A stretch of 64,000 nt of DNA from Pyrenula massariospora (lineage: Eukaryota > Ascomycota > Eurotiomycetes > Pyrenulales > Pyrenulaceae), in assembly GCA_021030905.1 (NCBI GenBank), contig JAGFMI010000001.1, positions 1,984,001-2,048,000 of the forward strand, written 5' to 3'. The notes below the pieces were generated by a model. That model ran no database searches. It was not told where the DNA came from and saw nothing but the letters and a program-made list of their open reading frames with translations. This document shows positions 58,212-64,000 of this stretch, in pieces. The translations under genes and the position numbers were made by a program. Numbering within the stretch: the first letter of the stretch is position 1; each line of letters begins with the position of its first letter.

Positions 58212-58931
58212 TTATACATGTCCTTTCCGGTGGGCGCGACTTTTCGACCGAGTTGTCATGGCATGCGTGTTTTCGCTTTTCGATGGTCGTAGATCTATGT
58301 CACGCTTGGGACGTCTTTTTGTTCTCCGGCGTTTTCTGGCCTTCAGCTTTGATTTTTTCTCTTCCAGGGAAGAAAAACCCTTATCAGACTTGTTGCTATC
58401 GTCCACTAAGGTTGATGACCTAGACAAACTCCGTGGTGTTGGCAGCTGATCGTTCTCATCATTAAATTTCATAGAATCTTGTATCATGTCCACGTCGATG
58501 GACAAGGCTTGCTTGTAGGAGAATTTGGTTCCTTGGGCCACTGGGTCGGTGTCGGCCATTGGTAAAGATTCCGGTGAGGCAACTTGACATGGTAGATTTA
58601 TAAACATCCCCGTAGACGTATCAGTATGCACGCTGTCCTTTTCCGTACAGTCTACCGGGCTGCTCTCTCTCGTCTGCGTGGGAGAAGGCGTTGGCGATGG
58701 CTCGGCGTAGGCACCTTCGAGCTCGACGTGGCTAGAGATGTACAGGGCGTAAGGATCTAGTTGCTTTCTCGGTTGTCGAAGTCTTGCTTTCAGGCCAGGA
58801 TCGCTCAATAGACCCGGTGCGTACAACCATGATGGGTCGTGTTGGGATTGAGAATCGGAATTGTGGCGACTAAGGATCGCGTGTCCTAAAGGATCCGGTG
58901 GTTCGGGAGGTTCTGATAAAGAGAGGGCCAT
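58212..58931 (-). CDS. Ser/Thr/Pro-rich protein with strong basic patch
   Basis: A single frame of 239 residues with an ATG at 58931. Most of it is low-complexity Ser, Pro, Thr and Asp, including PSPTPSPTQTRESSP and several other SP/TP pairs that could be phosphorylated by proline-directed kinases. Near the C-terminus a dense basic run (KARKRRRTKRRPKRD) looks like a nuclear localisation or nucleic-acid-binding patch. No domain recognised. It is divergent from the FHA-kinase with 531 bases between starts, which hints at co-regulation but does not show it. Confidence 0.6.
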   Translation of the reverse strand: MALSLSEPPEPPDPLGHAILSRHNSDSQSQHDPSWLYAPGLLSDPGLKARLRQPRKQLDPYALYISSHVELEGAYAEPSPTPSPTQTRESSPVDCTEKDSVHTDTSTGMFINLPCQVASPESLPMADTDPVAQGTKFSYKQALSIDVDMIQDSMKFNDENDQLPTPRSLSRSSTLVDDSNKSDKGFSSLEEKKSKLKARKRRRTKRRPKRDIDLRPSKSENTHAMTTRSKSRAHRKGHV

Positions 58932-59462
58932 AAACAGTGATAGAGCGACTTGAAAAGACGTATTTGTGAGTTTTTGATATGAGGAGGATGTCGGGTTGGC
59001 AAAATGCCATACGGCAAGGAGAGGAGATTGATGGTGTCCTTTGAAGTTGGAAGTTGGATGAAAGCCTCAGGTCAGATGAGGTTTGTTGGGAGGGGGAAAG
59101 CCAAGACCCGCCAAGGCGCACTAACGGAGGCTTTTCGAGGGTTTTGTCGTCCGCAGCAAGAAACGAGCCAATACCATTGATACCGTGCCAAATTTGTGTA
59201 ATTTACTGCATCGTTACCGATCATTGGAAATCAAACGCAAAGCCAGTCACAAGCGAAGCCCATCCGCAGGCAACGTCTTACAGCACTAGGTATAGGAAAC
59301 GCTCGTCCATATGAAGCGCTACTCTTCCCCTCGGTTCTTCATTGAAAAAAAGGAGTCACACGCCTCCACTATCCCTAAATCGCCCTCATAGAGCAAATGA
59401 GGCGCAGTGTTCGCGGCTATGGCCATAAAGCAACAGGCTCCCTGCCCTGACCCAAAACCACC
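58932..59462. promoter_or_regulatory. Divergent region, basic protein and FHA-kinase
   Basis: 531 bases between start codons pointing apart; promoters inferred from position only. Confidence 0.4.
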
Positions 59463-61306
59463 ATGGCCTTGAGATCTGAAGAGGCCAGCCACGATGATGT
59501 CGACACCGTTCCCATCTCGAATCTTTCTCAAGTCCTTCAAAACATACGCAACAGTTCAATTTCGCGACCGTCCGAACTATCGAAAGAGCACCTGCCCGAA
59601 GTCGAGCAAGACGATCTGCTCGTCTTCGCGAAATTAATCCCGTCTAACCGGGCGGCATGTCGCGCATTTGATGCGATTGCGCAGAATGTACAGGCGGACG
59701 AAAAATGGCAGCCCCACCACAGGCAGTATATTGTCGTTGAAGGCAGTGGGGATCTTCCAGATGTCTCGATGACCGTTGCTGGGGACACAAGCATTCTATC
59801 ACATGGTCCTCCTCCGGCTCTTCTCGAAGAAGAAGATGCAACAGCCAGCGAAAGCGATTCTCAATCAATAGGGGCACCTGAGATACTCTTGAAAGGCTAC
59901 TACCGCTTGTCTCTGGATATTGCGCCCCAGTATTCACGAATCGGTTGGCGTGTGGGAAGTGGAAGGCCGAGACATGCAAATGACGCTGTCGACTTTCTGC
60001 TCACCCCTTCAGGCTGGCATAAGATTGGTGTAGCTGGTCTGCATGCGCGATTTCAGTTCGAGCGTAGGTCTGGGGCACTCATGTTGGTCGCAAGCAATCT
60101 CAGAGGCACACCTGTTGTTTTGAACGGACAGCGGTATGCACATGACATGAGAGTCCTAGGAAGACCGAGTAATACAGTAGAATTTGGCGACCTATCTTAC
60201 ATTTTTGAATACACTATCAGAAATTCTTCGCAAGAGAAACAGTTTCAGCAAAAGTTGCTGACGTATTTTCAATATGCTTATGGTACGCAGTTGTGGATCC
60301 TGTTTGTCTGAAATTATTGCTGACAAGAAAGGGACCGAACCAATTCCAAGCTCCTCGGCAACACCATCTGCCCATGACCGTGAGCTGGGTGAGTACGTTT
60401 TGCGAAATACGCTGGCGCGGGGAGGCTCAGGGATTGTCTCTGTTGCGAATCACTCCCGGTCTGGCACTCCTGTCGCCGTTAAAGAGATTCTGAGGACAAG
60501 GCATAATCACTCCAAGGTAGACCTAGAGATTGAGATATTCCGAAGCTTGAAAAATGTCAGTAATACCAACCTACATATTCCAGGTGCAGGGGGCTCTACT
60601 AACCGCGGAGTAGGAACGACTCGCTGAACTCTTTGACGTCTTCTACGAACGAGGCGAATCCCGCTACCACACTCGCGACTCCCCTGAACGGATCTATCTC
60701 TTCCTCACTCTAGCGCAAGGCACCTTCCGAGCTCTCTTCACTCCTCTTGTGGAACTTTCCGACCGCCAAACGTTCTTCAGGCAGGGACTTGAGGGGATTC
60801 GCTTCCTACACGAACAAGGCATCATGCACCGAGATATCAAGCCTGCAAACCTGGCTGTGAAAAGCTTTGACCCACCAGCAGCTTTAGTCATTGACTTCGG
60901 CTGTGCTACAAGAGAGCTAAGGTCAAACGCAAATGTCGGCACAATTCCATATCTCGCCCCCGAAGTTCGCTCTGGATCATGGCACGATCAATCCATCGAC
61001 GTCTGGTCATACGGTATAGTAGGCTTGGAGTTGTTTCTGTTCCGCGAGCCTGCCGTCGCGGGCACTCCGCGAATAAATGCCGTTATGCTCCAAAAGGCAC
61101 ATTTGCGACTCAATTTGAGCTATGACGACAACAGTATCGAGCGTCTTTTGATGAATATGCTGCAGTGGAGGCCGGCGGACCGTATCACTGCGAGGGCAGG
61201 TCTTGAACATCCGTCCATGCGAAACGTTGGCCAGAAGGTGCAGTTGGAAAGGGAAAATTCGAAAAGAAAGTCGTCACCTGAACAACCATCAAAAATGGCA
61301 GCTTAA
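59463..61306 (+). CDS. FHA-domain serine/threonine kinase, Chk2-like architecture
   Basis: Exons 59463-60282, 60332-60555 and 60614-61306 give 578 residues. After an unrecognised 150-residue N-terminus comes a forkhead-associated-like domain (about 150-250) with VGSG, LHARFQFE and VLNG; the canonical Arg of GR and Ser of SxxH are replaced, so phosphothreonine binding is in doubt. The kinase domain (about 290-545) has a Gly loop (ARGGSGIVS), Lys324 in VAVKE, His420-Arg-Asp422 with KPAN, Asp442-Phe-Gly444, and GTIPYLAPEV. All catalytic residues are present, so it is probably active. The order FHA then kinase is that of Rad53/Chk2/Mek1 checkpoint kinases, but the divergence speaks against calling it one. 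The second intron has a perfect TACTAAC branch site. Confidence 0.87.
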
Positions 61307-63124
61307 AAGTTCTATATGTTACCCTACAGCTACCTCCGGTAAAACAGGCTGCTACATCTTCTACCATCAGTGCCGATATGTTTATGCCTCAACAACGCTC
61401 CGTCGTGGTGTGCTCCGACACTAACTAACGCAATCTACTCGAGAACCATTAGACACGAGGAATTATGAGTGATGATGCAACGATCTGCACGAGTAGCGCC
61501 CGGCGTTCGTCACACTTTACCTAAGCCTATTGCTTCAATATCTTATCACACAGAAGACGTTGGTCCGTTCTAAAGCAACCTCTCTATGAACTCTACCGAA
61601 GCGATGAATCAGTTAGAGTTACCAGCTTATGGGCTCTACGGAATTGACGGAACGTTTGGGGAGCCAAATCCCCCAAAGATTAGAGACCATGCCAGGTCTC
61701 AGGCAGTAGAGGCACCCGCCACAACACTGAGACTATGGCGAAGGCCACTTGATACAGGAAGACTTTCTGGGACACGGGTATGAGAACGCATTTTTTTTAT
61801 GAAAATCAAGCACGGTTGCAGATTTGTTTTCGCATTTAAGGTGTTTTATAACCAGCATTGCGGATTCCACCCGGAGAAAGCCATGTCACTGTTATATAAG
61901 CGTTCTCCACACATAGACTCCTTTTAATCAGCTCTGTCTAATCCAATCGATCTCCTCTAAAACAATGCAAAATACAATTCTATTATTCTATCTAGCAATC
62001 TTCGCCGATCACACACTTCTTTCCCTTCCAAGCTAGACCCAATCCTGGCTACTTTTAACATACCCCTATTGACATGACCTCCCTCGCTGCACGCCTTCCA
62101 TATCTGACCTCACTCACCCATCCACCTTAGGAAAATCGATAAACCGTCCTCCCCAAACCCAGGCTAATCTAGCCCAATGTACCCAAATCGATCCAGATCG
62201 GCCCCAGACAGCTTTATCTATATCCAGCTCGAGTTTGGCCAGCGGTCTCAGGCCAGTGCCGACTTATGCACGCTGAGCTAGCCCTTAGTAACACTGCTGT
62301 GGGGTTCCATAGCAGCTATTTCTCCGAGCCAACTCCGCACTAACTCGAGGAATGTCTGCACCGCACAGGCAAACCATATAGATAGTGATAAATTCCTGGC
62401 ATATATGTGGCCGGCAGGTATTGAAAATACCGAAACAGCGCGGGAGGATACCTGCACGTCGTTGCTCTCCACAAATCGGTCATTCTCATGCAGTGTCGGC
62501 ATCAAGTGAACGCAGCATCTCTCTTAGCGCTTGCTGTATCACTAGGCAGAACTAATACTGTTGAGCGGAGACAAGCGGATTCTCGGTCCGTCCAATGCAG
62601 ATCTGAGCCTCTACGCAAATCCGCAAGATCTATGACGGGCGGGTGGTTATGTAGGGAGAGTGGTTGAAGTATCGCAAGGCTGCGCTGGGAAGCGTACCGC
62701 CGCGGTTCCCACATTTATCGTGATGAAGATTCAACTGTTCGCAGCTGCAAAGAATGGACTATCCCGTATTTTACTCCTTCATAGTTAAAGAGTAACTGGT
62801 GGAGTACAGATTCTAGACATTGCATTTCGTGAAGGGCTAGAAAGTACGAATGGTTATGCAGTTCAACCAGCGATCTGCTCTTGTTACCAAAGTATAATTC
62901 CACACCATGACCAGCCACGGACCTGCCGAGCTGAGCGCACGGTTACCTAGGCCTAGGGACTGTGATACGATAATTTGCACATGATTAGGACGACTATTAG
63001 CTCCAGAAGATTGCAATCTCCAACAGTGCCGAAGCGGGAAGATCCAACCTTTGCATGCCCGCAAAGCAGACCACAGGACTGCTTCACCGAGTTGGCGTCT
63101 CGTTGCGTCGAACTTGTTCCTATC
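61307..63124. other. Gene-poor region of 1.8 kb
   Basis: No supported gene. Frames of 60-75 codons on both strands are overlapping and featureless. The right part (62,950 onward) is directly downstream of the edge gene. Confidence 0.5.
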
Positions 63125-64000
63125 CTACCCCGTCCAGTCCAGTGCCCGCCTAACCAATGGAGGCGCTTCTCCTGGTGTGTCGCGTACCAGTTTCCCAGTC
63201 TCCAAATCCGTCGCATCTCTCGACAGGCGCCAACCATAATCGCCGAGGACTGCTAATAAGGCTAGTTGACGGAAGGAATCCGAGTTTTGTGGCGCCGTAT
63301 TTGCGTCGAGAGCGCGAGCGTTCTTCCAAAGATACCCTCTCTGACCATTTGGCAACTGCACGTCCGTGCGCAAAAAGGGCCGAACGTGGGTCAACTGCGA
63401 AGAATGAGGTTATCAGTCTCACTACGGGAGGAGCAAGATGGACGGCGGGAAGGCACTTACTTCATGAAAAATCGCACCGTCAGCATATGTGGCGAGAGCA
63501 TCGATGCCATTCAGATTATTGGGTAGTTGTGCGAGATCACGGTTTTGGAGCACAGAGTCGACCGTGATGTGTTGGCTCTGTGGCCTGTTGAAGAGGAGAT
63601 CGCAAAGCTAGAGACGAGATTCAGTCAAATGTGGATGGTGTTCAGCGCATCTGCGCGGTTGAGCAACTAACCACAACCACACTTCGATCCGCTGGTTGCT
63701 TATCGTAAGGGGGAAAGATTTGAGTGTTCGTCAGAACGAAACCCAATATATCTGGATGGCATTGTTGCTGATAGGAAAATAGCCCATTACGTTTGTCGAA
63801 ATAGACCTGGTAGCTATGATTCTGTGTCAGCAGAGTAGCAAGTCTGAGGAGCCGTCAGGTGATTACACAGGGGAATTTGGATCGGTCTCATCTGTGATCT
63901 CTGGCATTCCTGGTTGCCACTGTGTTCGCTGGGCCTGGGGCACATAGCCGGGGGGTCGCTTATCCACTGGGGGGTCTTCAACTAATTTGAATCTCGCGGA
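63125..64000 (-). CDS. Unrecognised protein, 5' part outside the window
   Basis: Four exons fit in one frame: 64000-63870 (cut by the edge), 63821-63672, 63607-63461 and 63394-63125. Each junction has standard GT/AG borders and keeps the frame, giving at least the last 231 residues. Segments include KRPPGYVPQAQRTQW, YFDKRNGLFSYQQQCHP, DLLFNRPQSQHITVDSVLQNRD (positions split to stay short: DLLFNRPQ, ITVDSVLQ) and GYLWKNARALDANTAPQ. No domain I can name, no membrane segment in the visible part. The ordered, intron-compatible structure makes a real gene likely. Confidence 0.65.

Overview
The window reads as nuclear DNA of a filamentous ascomycete, most likely a Leotiomycete or close relative (an inference from gene content, not a proven placement). 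Genes are separated by 0.3-2.5 kb. Most are broken by short introns of about 48-90 nt with GTAAGT-like donors and CTAAC/CTGAC branch sites. The families are typical of Pezizomycotina: a HET-domain gene, a bZIP-DUF3425 factor, CBM1-tailed plant cell wall enzymes, AIM11, DUF1857, F-box proteins and an APH-like phosphotransferase. No transposon, CRISPR array, rRNA or complete tRNA was seen.

Layout. 0-6 kb: an edge-cut unknown gene, TSR3 (18S rRNA modification) and, divergent from it, a GGA clathrin adaptor. 6-10.6 kb: an accessory block, all on the minus strand, with a HET-domain gene, a short-chain dehydrogenase and a bZIP-DUF3425 factor. 11.4-23 kb: housekeeping genes, namely an M1 aminopeptidase divergent from TFIIH subunit SSL1, then a SUZ12-like PRC2 subunit divergent from the peroxisomal carrier ANT1/PMP47. 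23-33.6 kb: a 1053-residue WD40 protein with SUMO-interaction-like motifs, a gene-poor gap of about 2.1 kb, a WW-domain Gly-rich protein, and RNA polymerase III subunit RPC2. 34-40 kb: a GH11 xylanase with a CBM1 and promoter motifs, an RBR-type ubiquitin ligase, and a small 63-residue charged protein. 40-47 kb: a phosphotransferase-like gene, an F-box protein and AIM11. 48-57.4 kb: a putatively secreted FMN-dependent 2-hydroxy acid oxidase, a GPI-anchored Cys-rich protein, DUF1857, a CE1 acetylxylan esterase with a CBM1, and a second F-box-like gene. 57.4-64 kb: a 17-bp minisatellite, a basic Ser/Thr-rich protein divergent from an FHA-kinase, and an edge-cut unknown gene.

The genes do not form a metabolic cluster. 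The clearest functional pairing is xylan use: the GH11 xylanase cuts the backbone and the CE1 esterase removes acetyl groups, each carrying its own cellulose-binding module, about 20 kb apart. Several pairs share divergent promoters (TSR3/GGA, aminopeptidase/SSL1, SUZ12/ANT1, basic protein/FHA-kinase). Exon structures were assembled by eye from reading frame, splice signals and family conservation; none was confirmed by transcript data.
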